Both the position numbers and the translations under genes were made by a program. Below are positions 1 through 13,058 of a stretch of DNA of 64,000 nucleotides, piece by piece. The stretch is from Ooceraea biroi (lineage: Eukaryota > Arthropoda > Insecta > Hymenoptera > Formicidae). The first letter of the stretch is position 1; the number at the start of each line of letters is the position of its first letter. Where the stretch lies: NCBI RefSeq assembly GCF_003672135.1, contig NC_039506.1, forward strand, positions 7,874,001 through 7,938,000. Reading direction: 5' to 3'. Below the pieces are notes generated by a model. That model ran no database searches, was not told where the DNA came from, and was given only the letters and a program-made list of their open reading frames with translations.

Positions 1-323
1 ACGATAACGACATGTCCGCGGGGCGCGTTCGACGGTATTTACGGCGTTCTTTGCATCGTGCACCGGTACGGTGGGACGCGAACAACGTATATTACTCGAG
101 TATCTCCCGTTGAAGCTTTCGATCGCGGCCCGATCCTTGCGGTGATTTTTGTTGGTGATGCATGCCGACCGGATCGCGTAACGAACTCGAGCGACCGCGG
201 CAGCGTTACGCGCAAAACGTTACAGTATGTGCATTAGGCGTGCGTGCGCACGCGGCGAGTGCTGTGCGTAGAATCACGAATCTCGCGGAGCGATCTTTAC
301 GGACAGCGATATTACCGCGACTT

Positions 324-349
324 GTTCGTTCGTTCGTTCGTTCGTTCGT
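324..349. repeat. (GTTC)n microsatellite
   Basis: A tetranucleotide array of about six GTTC units lies in CpG-rich DNA. It explains the Arg-Ser-Phe-Val repeat in the overlapping open frame, so that frame is not evidence of a gene. Confidence 0.85.
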
Positions 350-1201
350 CGGTGCGTTGCCCGCGGCCGCCGCACGCGTAATACCAACGATGTGAATTAT
401 CTAACGGTACGGACGTACGGATGTATCTACGGTTTACCGAGCGCGATCCCTGACGCGGGATACGCGTATACGCGCGAGTAATGCGATACGAACAATCCTC
501 GCTCGATCTGAACGTTACGCGGATTTGTCGTGCGTCGAGCTGGAAAAACCATCGATGCGCTTGGAGGAAGATAACGTTGCGGTAATGCAGAACGCTTTTC
601 TATGTTGGCAACAATTATTTTACGTAAAACATGACATAAATATTAATATACGCGGATTATTGATTTAGTGATATATGAGTTTTGAAATTGGTTGGGTTCT
701 TAACTTTGGTATACACGTTTCGTTTAATTGTATTACTTCAATTCTTGCTCACGTCCACTTCGCTTCATATATCTCGTGTTTTCAACAATTTTATTGCGGG
801 AGTACAATTGTTAACGTATGAGCGGACGGGATTGGAGAGACAAAAATAATGTACGCGGCTTTGCACTCGATGCATTCCGATCTGCCCACGGCCTGACAAG
901 TGGCGAACGCTACCGAAGTGGTTCTACCGGAGTGGTCCTGGTGAGGAGCCTGGGGAAGTGTAGGAACGGAGATCGAAGAGAGCGGGCGCATTAATGATCG
1001 GTCGACGCGTGGGCGATGCACTGGCAAACGGCCGATTTCGAAAGGACGCACAGTGAAAAGAGCTGCATTCCACGCACAGGGACGTGTCGTGAAAAATGAA
1101 ACGATTGTTATATAAGTGAAATTCAGTTTATTAAAGTAAAACACTCGCTGATGATGGTAATCAAGTATAAGAATCATGATTCCAATATCTACACGATATT
1201 T

Positions 1202-1232
1202 TTGAAAGATGCATTACATATCTTTCAAAATC
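1202..1232. other. Short perfect inverted repeat (11-bp stem, 9-nt loop)
   Basis: TTTTGAAAGAT is followed nine bases later by its exact reverse complement, ATCTTTCAAAA, in an AT-rich stretch. The function is unknown. In eukaryotic intergenic DNA, short AT-rich stems like this arise by chance fairly often. Confidence 0.5.
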
Positions 1233-2006
1233 TCGGGAATTAATCTTGTGATTGCAATTGCATAATGTTATAAATTTGGATTTTTCATTTTCGGAAAAAT
1301 TTTACGCAAACATTGTTGAGAGTTTTGATTATCAACGTTAAGAATACGCGAATAAATGTTAATATTACAATATAAAGTAATGCATAAATCAGATACATGT
1401 GTAGCAAGTTGCGGTAATTCGTGAGATTACACGAGTTTTTAGGATTTACAAGAGAGAATACGAAGAATACGAAGTAGGACACGCATGGACGCTCAAGAAT
1501 GCGTCTTAAATTGTCGCTGAGTGCACGCGCGTCGACAGATCGAGACGCAGATCGGGACCAATGTTTACGTAATGGTTCTCGCATCGATGACATGCACACA
1601 CGCAAGCAGCGATCGACGATGATACGCGAAGTGCGCGAGTGCTATGTGAAATGTTGCACGGCACTTATTATAGATATGACGCGTCGTGTCATACCAATCG
1701 CACCGTACGATTCATGATTGAATTCGAGTGTCGGCGCTGTCTGCTGTTGTAACATTTCGAGATGATCATTGACACTCACTGCGTGCAATTGCATACGTGC
1801 ACGATTGTCCTTATCGATGAAAGAGAAGTGCATTCGTTATTCTCAAAGATCATCAGTTCTTCACGAGAAGCAGAGATAACGTTATAGACTGAACATAATG
1901 CAACGTGCTGCGCTGCCAATAAGATTAACAAAATAACGAACTTTACAATAGTCACATTGTCTTTTGGTACGAATATCACGATCTACACTAACTTTTCTCA
2001 TTACGT

Positions 2007-2061
2007 TATACCTATATAAATATATGATATTATATAACTATATATATTATATTATATAAAA
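2007..2061. repeat. AT-rich TATA-type simple repeat
   Basis: This is a run of TATATA, TATTATA and ATATAA words without clear unit length, probably a degenerate (TA)n microsatellite. Isolated TATA words here are not taken as promoters. Confidence 0.7.
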
Positions 2062-2392
2062 CAATTCACACATTGAAAGTATTTCGACTTTCTCTCTAGA
2101 ATGTTATAGATTCTCTTTTCTTATATTTCATTTATCACTACGTTATTCTTTCATCTAAGGACTAATGTACGCGATATCTACATGTACGTAATGTATTCAT
2201 GGCGATCTAAAAACTTCACAGCTTAAGTCTGATTATTCTGTTTGTCGAGATCGACTATCGGCGATTCCATTCCGGAAAGGCTTTCAGATCCCCAGATAAA
2301 TTTCCGAAATGCCAGAGCATCGCCATAGAATGGTTAATCGGATCATCAACAAGTATGAGCACACTCGTAAAGTATCGTTTATGCGGACGATT

Positions 2393-2410
2393 CGACGGTA
2401 CGTACCGTCG
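2393..2410. other. Perfect 18-bp palindrome
   Basis: CGACGGTAC is directly followed by its reverse complement GTACCGTCG with no spacer, giving a fully symmetrical 18-bp site. It could be a binding site for a dimeric protein or a chance palindrome in CpG-rich DNA. Confidence 0.6.
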
Positions 2411-5400
2411 CGATGAAAGCGAGAGTATTTTCGCTGTTCCGAAGGGCGTCCTGTTATACCTGTACTTACGCCCACCGGATACGTTGGTCGTCGTTTCGCA
2501 AAGTGTACCGGAGCCGAGAAGACCGGCTCCCGAGCTTTCCTGCAGCGTCGTCACGGCCGGCCACTAGCCGAACTCACGAACGATCGTCTGCAACGATGTC
2601 CCGTGATTTATAGTCACGCTGTACATCGCACGCACTGAATATATCGCGCGTATATTGCGTATCCTTCGCGAAAGCGTCTCTTCAAGAGCGCGCATAGCGC
2701 GGAGGATGCGGGCGGCCATCCAAAGAAAATCAATCCGCTCGCTCCCTGCTCTCTCCGATGTTCCTTCTCTTTCTCTCTGTCTTTCTTCTGTCTCTCTTCC
2801 TCTACATCAGAATTCAAATTCATTTCAAAAGCTCTCGTTTCCTCCTTATTATCCCAATCGGCTAGAACGCACACAGTGAGCAGGTCGGCGAGCGTCCCCG
2901 ATTGGTGTAATCGAGCGAGTCCGCTCGGAAATGGTCGCGCGGCGATCTGCTCGCCGGACGGTCCAATATCAATCCAATTATCGATATATTCCGATCGTGG
3001 CTGCACACAGGTGGAGGAGCGGTACGAGATCTTTTTTGTCGTGTCCGATCCACCGATCCACACACGAACGAAACGACGGTCAGCCGGATCGAGCTCGCAC
3101 TCGGCTCCCCGCGTGTCGCGCGAGTCCGCTCCGTTTCGCCGCCCGCGCATCGAACGGAAGCGGGACGGACGAGCTAAATAATATCTGTATCGGTACCGGG
3201 ATACGACAACACGGCCACAGTGGAAGTAATTGAAAGGAATGGTACGAATACAGTGCGCTCGATTTATTTCCTTTCACCGCGAATTCGCCGCGAGTTTCTC
3301 GCGGCTCGTATGACGTCGTTAAAACACCGCCTCCTGGGTACGTACGCTCGCATTGTGCGGTGGTGCCGATCTTGTGCCGATCGGACCACCGTGCTAGCCG
3401 CGTGTTCCTATAACCCTCCCGTGTGCTCCTCGGTTCGATATGGCAACCGCGAGCACGTTCCACGCCATTGTTCGCCTCTGTTTCGCAATGGCGCTGTTTC
3501 CGGTCCGGGTAATCTCTCATTACGGCCATAACGCGCTCGTCATGATAATCGCTTGTTGGTGCGATTGTGTAAGTTGTGAGAGAAGCATAGAGAGAGAGAG
3601 AGAAAGCAGAGACAGGGTGCGAACCGCGATTATCACGGCTTTTCCGCGTAACGGCCGCCGATAAATGTACCGTTCCTTCAAGATAATCGTCCATCGCGTC
3701 CCGCGTAAAAAAAAGGATTTCAAGCGCGACGATGCATGCGTTCGCCGGTTGTCCACGGGCGGCGGAATCATGGTGCTGTCTCTTAGATTTTTCAAAGAAA
3801 ACGATGCTGAGGAGACATAAGGAGAGATTTTCATTTTAAGAAATAACCGTATCTTTATTCAGCGATAGCATTCACAGAAAAATAAGCAATTATGTGGAAA
3901 TAAGTTATTATAAAGTGTTGTTTCCCATTAGCATAATTTCCTAAAATTTTTCTTAAAGATACTTTATCTTTCCATACATATATTCTATATACTGCACAAA
4001 TAAAAGCACAAGAGAGATTGTATAAGTTGATATCAAACAATTTGTTATTCTTTTCCTTACCAATTATGTGTGAACGCTTGCATTCTTTTCAACAAAATGA
4101 CAATCGACAGCTTATTAGAGGATTTTACAATAGCTGCTATCGGATCTTGCGTAAGCCCGTGTACGATCCGCTCATTGAGCATCTCTTGACATCTCTTTCC
4201 TAGGAAAAAAATAGAGAGAGAGAGGGACATTCCGTCGCCCATCGTACTTCTGCCGCGAGATCATTTTTCACGAGCACATTGTGTGAAAATGCGGAACGCC
4301 GACCCGCATATCGCAGCACAGACGAGTCACGAGTCCGTCGACCTCTTCCGTGGGAACGTTAATGCTAGCGCGCGATGGATCGCGGCAATCGGTTATCAGA
4401 CCCGCGCCCTGCGTTGCTCCGTTTCTCTCTCCGTGCGTAAAGAAATCGATGCGTGTACTTAGCAGTACACGTCGCCGTATCTATTCGCTATCGGCTGTCG
4501 AACGCCTCCTCAGGGCTGCTGGCCGTCAGTGGAGCACCAACCGAACCCTTCTCTCTTAACGGCTACGCGATGTGTTGCGATGAGTCCGTGTGGAATATTC
4601 AGCACGGAGCGTAACCGTGCGGAATATGTGTGCGGGATACGTGGGTACGCACGTGTATGTGTGCGGGAGGGAGCAACGTGCTCGCTGATTGCTGCCGTGT
4701 GTTACAGTTATATTTGCCGGTAACTGGACGTCTTCTCGTCTTTGCTCCTCTTCCTTCTCCACCTGCGATCGTGCATCCGTATCGCATCGGGATTTCTCGC
4801 ACCCGCGCCGCCAATCGTCCTCCTAATTGCGGCCGCGAGCGTTCATTAAGCACCGCTCGGTGCCCCATTTTCGTCAGATCCTGACGGGGAGTCTGGCGAA
4901 CGCTCACGTCTCTGCGCATCTGCAGCAAAAAGTAACAGCAGGATTGAGCAAGTTGAACATTTGAATGGCGATTGGTTTTATGCAAGCTCAATGTAACAAG
5001 AACGTATGAAAGATATGTCCTCGAGGGGTAAATATTAAGTGATTTCGATGAGTTCCCCTTATGTGCATTGCCCTCGTATGTTCGCGTAATGTAACGGGCT
5101 TCGAATCGGCAGCGGATCGAAGGATGCTTGTAGCCTGCGGTCGGAAATACATTACGGATGACGACGCTGGGGAAAAACAACAGTACATCCGCCGAGAGAC
5201 CAGCATTTTCCGACGAGATATACATGTACATCGAGATCTCTTTTTCTTCGCCTCATCGAATTGGCGAGATGCGGCGAAGATGATTTCCTGTCATGTCATT
5301 CTGCAAAGCGGATTCAATCAGGGAGCACGCGGGGAAGTAAAAACGCGACGCCGACGCCGCCGATTATAATTAAAAAAAAGGTACAAAGGAAACGCGCCTC

Positions 5401-6811
5401 AGCAGTTTTTGATTTTCTCATCAGCCAATATCGCGCTTGCGATCCGCCAATAACGGCGCGCTTAATGTCAGCGCGCGTGCTCACGCGTCGCACCGCTGAC
5501 AAATAACGGCGCGTTCGGGTAGGCGAGCAACATGAATCGCATCAACGTGTTCGTACAAACCGCCTCGATTAATAACGCTATCTCGGCCCTCAACGAGTAG
5601 TTTGTAAGAAATGCGCGCGCGCGCCTGCTCACGGTTCAGCTTGTCGGCCGATGCGTCGCCGTTACGGTAAATGTGGCTGTGGACAGTGTTGGTGCTTATC
5701 GTGGGTAGAAACATCATAAGAAACTAGTCTGGAAGAACTTATCATGCGTATCGATTAACATTCGATACATTCGTTTTCGCGTCTCGCGACTGCCGCGTCA
5801 AAATTTCAAACGGAACGCACCTCCTCAACATTCCCTCGCGATTGAGGTAGATGGGGTGCAGTTTATCAGAAACAAAGACCAAGACAAGTCATGACTAATT
5901 CACGCTAATTAGTTTGGCGAGTTCATGATCCGTGATCATTTGTGCACACATTCGCCGCGACACTCGCGTTCGTCATTTTTCTGGATGGCACTAATTAATG
6001 CTTGGTTTTCGCTCGCGTTCTGTCGCCAGGCCCATTTGTATCGTGTATATCAAGATACGCCATCGTTTAGTCGGGCGGCACTGTCACGGAATAATTTTAT
6101 GACACTGCATCTCACGTACCAGGGCCTTCGGTCAAGCGTTTCCGTCGACTCTCCACTTTGGCTGTTGCCGCGCGCGCTCGTTCTCTACACACCACCTATT
6201 ACTCCCGGGAACTGTCGCGATTTATCAGGGAAAGATACATTGTGCTTCAATTGAGGGAACAGAAGCTCGCCCACGGCCGTACGGGACAAAAATCGTTCTC
6301 TCTCTCTCTCTACCGTAATAACGTGTCATATGATTTAAAGCGGTAATATGAATGCAATTTGCATGTTATTTGCTTGTTCTTGTGTAGAATGCGGTTACAT
6401 CGGGAATGACGTGCAATAAATATCGACGTAAATAATGGACGTTGTAATGAGTCGCGAAAAGTCACGAGTAAATTGCAAATGTCGTTGCGGAATGCTGTTA
6501 ACGTTGCAAATCGATAAGTAGTAGAGTAGCGCGCTAAATGCGCGTCGTTGGTCCTCGCCATTATTAAGTTGCTTTACGTTATTCCACGTTTTACGTAACG
6601 AGCTGGATATTCGTGATCATTAACGTGTAACGTGTCTGAGAGCGGTTCACGTGATGAAGCCAAGTGAGTTGAACGTGTATTTTTAATATTATAAACTGCC
6701 AGTTCGGAGGAGTTGATCGTTCCCTTCAATTTCCTGCGCAGGATAGACTTGCGCTGCGACTCGTAACTTCGAGGCGAGAAACTTTACTTTGGAGCGCAGC
6801 CTCGCTCAGTG

Positions 6812-6897
6812 CTTATTGTCTGACCTTACACGGAGTGTTCTCGTCGCCGCACCACAAAGACTCCTTTCGCTTAGCCGCGTTATTGATGGCACGCCGT
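6812..6897. repeat. Copy A of a dispersed direct repeat (86 bp)
   Basis: The segment beginning CTTATTGTCTGACCTTAC aligns with 7633-7721 on the same strand at roughly 80% identity by eye. Shared blocks include GGAGT, CCACAAAGAC, CTCCTTT and GTTATTGAT. Sequence on both sides does not align well, so the repeat is sharply bounded. I do not recognise the family. No open frame is conserved between the copies. Confidence 0.7.
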
Positions 6898-7407
6898 CTC
6901 GTAAAATTATTTTATGACAGTGCACAATATATAACGGTTTTCCATTTTTGGAGTGTCTCTTCTCCGTGCGAAACCGATCTGTATTGCGATTACAACTTAT
7001 GAATACAGCGCGCGTTGCCCCTTACATCAATTCGCACGCGAGTCTGTTATTGTTGCACTTCTGACGCGTATAATCACGAGCGATTCTTTCACGATCGCGC
7101 TTAATTAGCTTTTGACGAAATATATTATATCATTACCGTCTTCAATATCACATACACAGTTCCAGGAGAACGGTCGAATGAGAAATAAAAAAGAGAAAAG
7201 ATGCAATCGTATCAATGCAATTTATTTTTTAGTAACGTTTAGCTATTTTGTTCTTCATTATCTCGCATATGATTAATGCACGCGGCTAGAATTGTAACGG
7301 ACGTACAAAATTTAAACAGTTTCTCAGCGTCTTATCTAGTGGTTATAAATCTCCCATCGTAAAGTTCATACGTCAATTCGAACGTGTTGAGTCAATCTTT
7401 TCACAAG

Positions 7408-7432
7408 TCTCTCTCTCTCTCTCTCTCTCTCT
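7408..7432. repeat. (TC)n microsatellite
   Basis: This is a pure dinucleotide run of about 12 units, followed by a further C/T-rich stretch to about 7455. It creates Ser-Leu repeats in the overlapping open frame. Confidence 0.9.
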
Positions 7433-7632
7433 CCCCCTCTCTTCCCTCCTCTCCCATTGATTGTGCAGTATCGCGAAAACGATTTTTACGGTTACATATC
7501 ATCGCCTCGCGCGATTCACGTGGTTCTCCCTTTCCCTGCCGCCTCGAGCAGCCGAATCACGAATCAAAGATCCGCCGCAATTTGTAAAACGGCTATCGTA
7601 GCAGCCGCATCGCGGATTTGCAAAGCGCTGTA

Positions 7633-7721
7633 CTTATTGTCTGACCTTACGCGGAGTATCTCCTTCGCGCGCCGCCACAAAGACCTCCTTTGTTCAGCCG
7701 TGTTATTGATTGCACACCGTC
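7633..7721. repeat. Copy B of a dispersed direct repeat (89 bp)
   Basis: This is the second copy of the segment at 6812-6897, about 820 bp away in the same orientation. It has small indels near GCGCGCC and several substitutions. The two copies are too diverged for a very recent duplication, but the conserved blocks are still obvious. Confidence 0.7.
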
Positions 7722-8259
7722 ATAACAGCGTTTTTAGCCTGCGGTCCTCGGCGCCACGGTGTGTCGCTTTTCTCCAGAGCCGTCGCGCGCACAAAACCCC
7801 GAACAAACTGTCCTCCCTTGCGACGCGAACGTCGTTACGTAAGAAAGCTATTGTTCCGGATGTCATCTTGTAAATGATACGTCGCGAGTCAATGATCGCA
7901 GATTCTCTTCTTTGGTGATGCTTGTGTATTTTATTTTGTGTATTTTAGCGAGATATTTCGAAAGTTTTAATATTTTTGTATAATAATAAATTATGTGAAG
8001 GAATCGATGATATCTGAGATACAGAGAATTTACTGCATCTGCTTCTAGTTTGCATTTAAGATGCGTGCAACTTAGAACCCGGGAGGGAAGACATTATTTG
8101 AACTTTTGCTGCGAATGCCGCAAAGTTTGATTCTCGTGCTTTTTTGCCATCTGTATGACAGCAACGACGTATCGCGGGTCAGCGGTCGTGCGTTTCTTTC
8201 ACGTACAGCGGTTCAGCGACCCGGAGTCGCCCGGCAGTTTCAGATTTCGCAAGCGAATC

Positions 8260-8297
8260 GAGCGTTTGCCCGGCCGTTTGCCGTTCTCAGGTATGCG
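8260..8297 (+). promoter_or_regulatory. Weak candidate recursive splice site
   Basis: A moderately pyrimidine-rich stretch ends in TTCTCAG at 8290 and is followed at once by GTATGC, so a 3' splice site abuts a 5' splice site. The pyrimidine tract is broken by G residues, so this is a weak match to the ratchet-point consensus known from long insect introns. Confidence 0.15.
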
Positions 8298-8712
8298 ATA
8301 ACACGTTGCTCGGCATTTGCGTGTCACGTTGTAATGCCGTAAGTGCAGGCAAAGGGGGGGGGGGAAGGCCCTCCGGCTAATCGAAGATTAGCTCGCGATC
8401 GACACGAGATCAGGAAAGTGATCGATGGAAATCGTGAACGCGCGACTCGCGGCGCGATCGGCACTGCAAAACCGATCGGTCGGTTTCGTTGCCGATCGAG
8501 AGGCACGTAACCTGCCGATTGTACTGGATGCTGCGAGCTCTGTAATACACGATGTAATTGGTGACACAATCGAGAAACAGGCAATCACGGAACAGACCTA
8601 GATCAAGCATCTTCGTTGTCGATCTCTGGCTGGAGCAGTTTCTAAATTTGGATACGTGTGTATGCGCGTGAGAAGCATCATTCTTGTGACGGAGTATTAA
8701 TTCGCAAGCAAT

Positions 8713-8714
8713 TA
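8713..8714. repeat. TA target-site duplication, left
   Basis: TA directly precedes the CAGTAGAG terminus of the 8715-8980 element. It is matched by TA at 8981-8982. Confidence 0.7.
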
Positions 8715-8980
8715 CAGTAGAGTCCGAATTATCCACCTCGCCTTATCCAAACTTAATTTTTTGAGTTCCTTTAGTGTAATAAAATATTCTTATGTTTATT
8801 TGATGAAGATTTTAAGAAGAAAGAAGTGTTGCCTTATATGTATAGAGTTTAAGACATAAATACAATTTCTATTTAAAATACATTTTTATAAAATAAAATA
8901 TAATCTCGGTTATATCCGACTTTTTCGATTATTCGACCTACCATCGGTCCACATTAGGTCGGATAATCTGAACTCTACTG
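8715..8980. mobile_element. Tigger/pogo-like MITE (Tc1/mariner superfamily), 266 bp
   Basis: The left end reads CAGTAGAGTCCGAATTATCC. The right end is its near-perfect inverse, whose reverse complement is CAGTAGAGTTCAGATTATCC. The terminal inverted repeats are about 24 bp with around three mismatches. TA dinucleotides flank both ends, as expected for Tc1/mariner-type insertion. CAGT termini with a GATTATCC core are familiar from Tigger/pogo elements. The interior (8739-8956) is AT-rich and has no open frame, so this is a non-autonomous element needing transposase from elsewhere. Superfamily assignment rests on termini only. Confidence 0.8.
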
Positions 8981-8982
8981 TA
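8981..8982. repeat. TA target-site duplication, right
   Basis: TA directly follows the CTCTACTG terminus of the 8715-8980 element and pairs with TA at 8713-8714. Confidence 0.7.
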
Positions 8983-11900
8983 ATTCATTTTTATCTCACG
9001 TGGCGTGTAAGAATCAATAAATATTCTATCGCGGCTTACATAAGGATCGATTGCATGATCGGCTTTGGTAAAATTCAAATTTTGTCATTTGCAAATTCGT
9101 TGCCGCCGTGCAACGGGGAAAGATTCGCAGGTGGAGCTTCGTTGTCGCCGCAACGGAGAGAGTTGTCGGTTGACGGAAACCGGTTTGCGTATTTTTTATG
9201 CCCGCGCGAATTAATAAAGTAATTGATTTGCGCGACTCGGTGACATTCTCCACACTTTGCCACGCCGAGACGCGATTGAGCGAGATACTCAACATCCGGC
9301 TCGCGAAAAAAGCTTCGCGGTCGACACGTAAGACCTATCGGATAAACAGTCGTTCGCAGTTTTATCGCGGGCTGTCGCTTGCCACATAATCGGCACCGTT
9401 TCGTAACGGGCGTGTTAAATATTACGCGCTCATTAAGCGTTACGCCGTGTACACGTGCCACGGCGAACTGTCATCCCGCGGACCCATTAAAACGTTCGAT
9501 TACGCGACTCGCTCGATGCCGACGTTAATCGGCTCGCTGCGTTTCACGAGCGGAATACCGATCGCGTTCGGATCGCGGATGCAATCACTCGGGAAGTCAA
9601 TCCGTCGTTGACAGAGCTACATAGCCGGTAGCTCGATAAAGAGATATTATTTTTCTCGCTACCAATGTCTTTAATTAGAAGAAACCTTTTTCCTCGTTCG
9701 CGATACATAGCGTGATATTAAAGTCGTCCAGTACGTTGCTGACGTAACGTGCCTGATTTTTGAGGTATCTTAAAATAGCCGGCATTCACAAACAATTCAC
9801 GGCACGCTTCGTTTTTTCTCTCGAATGACTAAAGAGCTCGGTACCGGGAAAATTTTAGATCTCTGCAACGTCTGAGACATCAAGTGCTCGACGATGGTAG
9901 TTAACATTTGCACGACGCTCGACTCCGGGAGTTTACACACGCGTTTACACGGCGGCGCAAAGTGCATCGACGAATGGCCACCTGTGTCCACACGATTGGT
10001 AACAAGGCTCAACGGGAAACGCCGTTCCTTCCACCTGCGGGCGGAAGAAATAAAAGATATAAAAAAAAGAGAATCTACATTAGTCTCTCGAACACGGCGT
10101 AACACATGCTCACTTTTTTACGGTCGATAAACCGTAATGAGCCGCGTCTCTCGATGCAAAGCAACATAAAATAAAAACGATTACGACAGGCTAAGAGTTC
10201 ATTTATAATTGAGGGAACATGTTTCTTTCTGCTTTTTTTTTGCACTCTTGCCTTGGTGTATCTCTGTGAGAGGAATTATCAAAATTTTTTACTGAAGAAC
10301 TTTTCGATGAGCTTAAGTCAAAGACCGCGCACGCTTTTTTTCGGGTAATCTCGTGCATTATTGATCTCAATTTTCATGTGTTTTTCGTCTTATTAACTTT
10401 TTCAGTTAAAAGTGGATTTAACTGTCAATTGATAAGAAAAGCGCGCAAGTTTTTAATGAGAAGGACAGGATAATAGTTGACTTTATGGGCAGATTCAAGG
10501 AAGGGACAGCTGCACTTTCAAAATTACACAGGAAGGGCAAGAAAGCGTTTAGATTACTAATAACGCAGAGCTCCTCTCGTTCGTGTCACGTGATGCTTAC
10601 ATTATACTACTTCATTCTAAATCTCATTGACCTGCCGTACACAACCGTAATAGCTATTCATGCGCGCGCATACCCGCGTATAATAGCCGCGGATTCATGA
10701 ATGAAGCAGACAATTCGAGGGTGGGCGTCCCGGGAAGAAAGGATAGGCCGCACGGTTTGGCCTTTTTGAGGGCCCGGCGATCAGTAATTCATGCGTACAC
10801 ACAAGGGCACCAGACAATGGATGGATAATCGAGGCGCGCACATGTGCACGATCGGCTGCAGCAACTGTGCGGCATAGGGATCAGTATCGTTGCGCGATTC
10901 AACGAAACGCGACGCATTCGCGAGCGGGAAAATTACTTAACAACCCCAATTACAAAAAAGGGAGATGGAAAGGGAGGGAACGGAAAAAGAAACGAGAAGG
11001 AGCAGCACGATTCCATGAATGCCACGATCAATCCGGCGATAAGACGCTGTCGGCCGCGCAACGACCGCGCAACTTTGCGCAACAATGGATGAGTGTTGCA
11101 CCGCGCCGGCTCTTTGTCGCCCGATCGGCTACCATGCGAACACGATACGGTGCAAAGACCGCGTGCGGCGCGTTCACCGACAAGACAAAGATTGTTTATC
11201 GAGCGCGTCGGCAGTTAATGGGCCTGCGTCTGAATGGAGCGAGCGATTATATTGGCACGTAATCGCGCCACAAGGGGAGAGACAGCTCGAGAGAAACAGG
11301 GAGACGGAGGGAGGGATAATGTACGGATACGCAGGGATATAATGCGTACGATACGTCTGAGCTTGAAGATTGATAGCAGTCGATAATCGAAAATCCGCGT
11401 TTCCCGTGGCAATCGCAGACAGTTGCTTCGGTTTCTCTGCTTCTGCGGGAAAAATGCGCAATTCGAGGATCCAAAAGTTTTAATGACTTTTCTCGACCTG
11501 CAAAAAAATCTGCAGTTTGAGAAAAAATGCAAAAGGAGCGGAGAAAGAAAGAGAAAGAGAGAGACGCGTGAACGTGCGATGATGACGGCGTCAGGCAGAT
11601 CTCCCTTCAATCATCCGAGAAAGACTGCACGTTATTTCGCGCTGCACGGACATCCGCGTCTATTCTCGTGCCCGTATCTGTATTCTCGTGTGTCCAGATT
11701 CCTCGAATACACGACTGCCGCTCGCATTGCTTCGATAGGTGCTTTTTTTATGCGCCCCCGTGCGTCGCATGTGTACCTACGTAAGCGCGAGTGACTGAAT
11801 AACTGTAGAGAAGTGAGAGATATACAAAAGCAATGCGGTACAGTATGAAATTGGTGGGCGGAGCGGAGAGAACAATGCTTGTGTTATGCATTGTGTTCGG

Positions 11901-12481
11901 GCCGAGTGCGCCGTGCGTATAACAGGCCGCTGGATAAATAGAAAGGTAGAGGGAGAGGAGAACCGCGCTCGCGGCATGTTGGCTTATTAGTTTCGTACTG
12001 ACAATGAATGACACAATTTATCTCAATGGAATCGGAATCGGTTGCACGAGGGCGTTATTTACTTTGACGTTCCTATTACATCGAAACGCTCGGTGGAGCG
12101 TTTGTGTGACAGGGTCATAAGGAGCGATCGAAATCGGTTACGAGCCAATTTCCAGCCGCTGGAATTCTCGTTCGTCGCCGTGCGCCGGTACGTCGTGGCG
12201 GTCGAAAGTGCCCCTGACGATTATAAATGAATCCCTAATTGCGACTGTTATCGTGCGATGGTTTAACGTTCACCGTCGAATACGAATTACGTACTCGATA
12301 ATCACGTCGCCACCGCGGCGCCTCGTTTACGTCGCGATAGGCGCGAAAATGAGTGCTCTTCGGAGTGAGTGCCGGTCGGCGCGCGAGATGTCGGCGTGCG
12401 CGAATTTATAGACTAACGGTATAACCGGGCGGCAATTTGCGGGATACTCTTGCGCTAGGTAAGACTCGCGCAATTATCCGC

Positions 12482-12565
12482 GCTTCTCGACGAGAGAAAG
12501 AAGAGAGAGAAGAGAAATAGAGAGAGAGAGAGAGATTGACTTTTCTCTCTCTTTTTTTCTCTCCG
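12482..12565. repeat. GA-rich tract with facing TC-rich tract
   Basis: A purine run containing a pure (AG)n stretch at 12519-12535 is followed, after ATTGAC, by a pyrimidine run of TTTTCTCTCTC type to about 12565. The two halves are complementary enough to fold into an imperfect hairpin. GA repeats can bind GAGA-factor-type proteins in insects; that role is only a possibility here. Confidence 0.75.
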
Positions 12566-13058
12566 AGGAGCGAGGTTCCGCACCAAGATGGAAAGGAATC
12601 AGGGAACACGACCGAGAGCCACGGCGAGAGGTGGCGGTTCTCTAATGGATAATGAGTCACGCTAATTGGAAACGGACTCGGCGAGAATAGTTCGGTTACA
12701 TTCTCATGGTGAACACGATCCAGCGATGCGTGTAACCGTACGAGAGATGGCGAATACGATACACTCCGCCGCGCTCGTGCTACATCGGCGCGAGGAACTC
12801 TGGATGCCGACCGGGGCTCCATGAGAGAGAAGTTGCGCAACTTCCTGTCCCATTATTACGTATTGTCCTGGTGCTCGTCGTGTGCACTGGCATTCCGTGC
12901 CTCGCGGATAGTACGTCGCGTTGCACACTGATGCTGCTGCACGCGATGCATCCGATCGCTTTCGGAACAATACGCCGCCACCGGCGCTGGAGGCTCGAGC
13001 GGAGGCACGCGCGCGACGTTGTCCGCGTGCTGCGTGCGTACGCACGTGTGTAGAGTCA

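Larger units (their letters stand above)
1..6811. other. Non-genic block, CpG-rich and AT-rich DNA alternating
   Basis: No coding exon is recognisable on either strand. Open frames of up to about 210 codons occur (for example minus 4599-5231 and minus 3080-3694), but their translations are Arg/Ser/Thr-rich, lack domains, and overlap other frames on both strands, as expected in CpG-rich DNA. CpG-rich stretches (1-560, 2600-3700, 4260-5900) alternate with AT-rich ones (600-800, 1100-1450, 1980-2160, 3840-4060). The block holds the short repeats, hairpin and palindrome listed separately, plus a polypyrimidine run around 2739-2806. It could be intergenic or intronic; nothing here decides which. 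Confidence 0.6.

Noticed and set aside
1776..1979. Minus-strand 67-codon frame resembling a small secreted peptide, with a hydrophobic segment then scattered cysteines
   Set aside because: The frame begins at GTG, not ATG, with the first ATG after the hydrophobic part, and there is no convincing splice acceptor upstream. The cysteine pattern matches no family I know.
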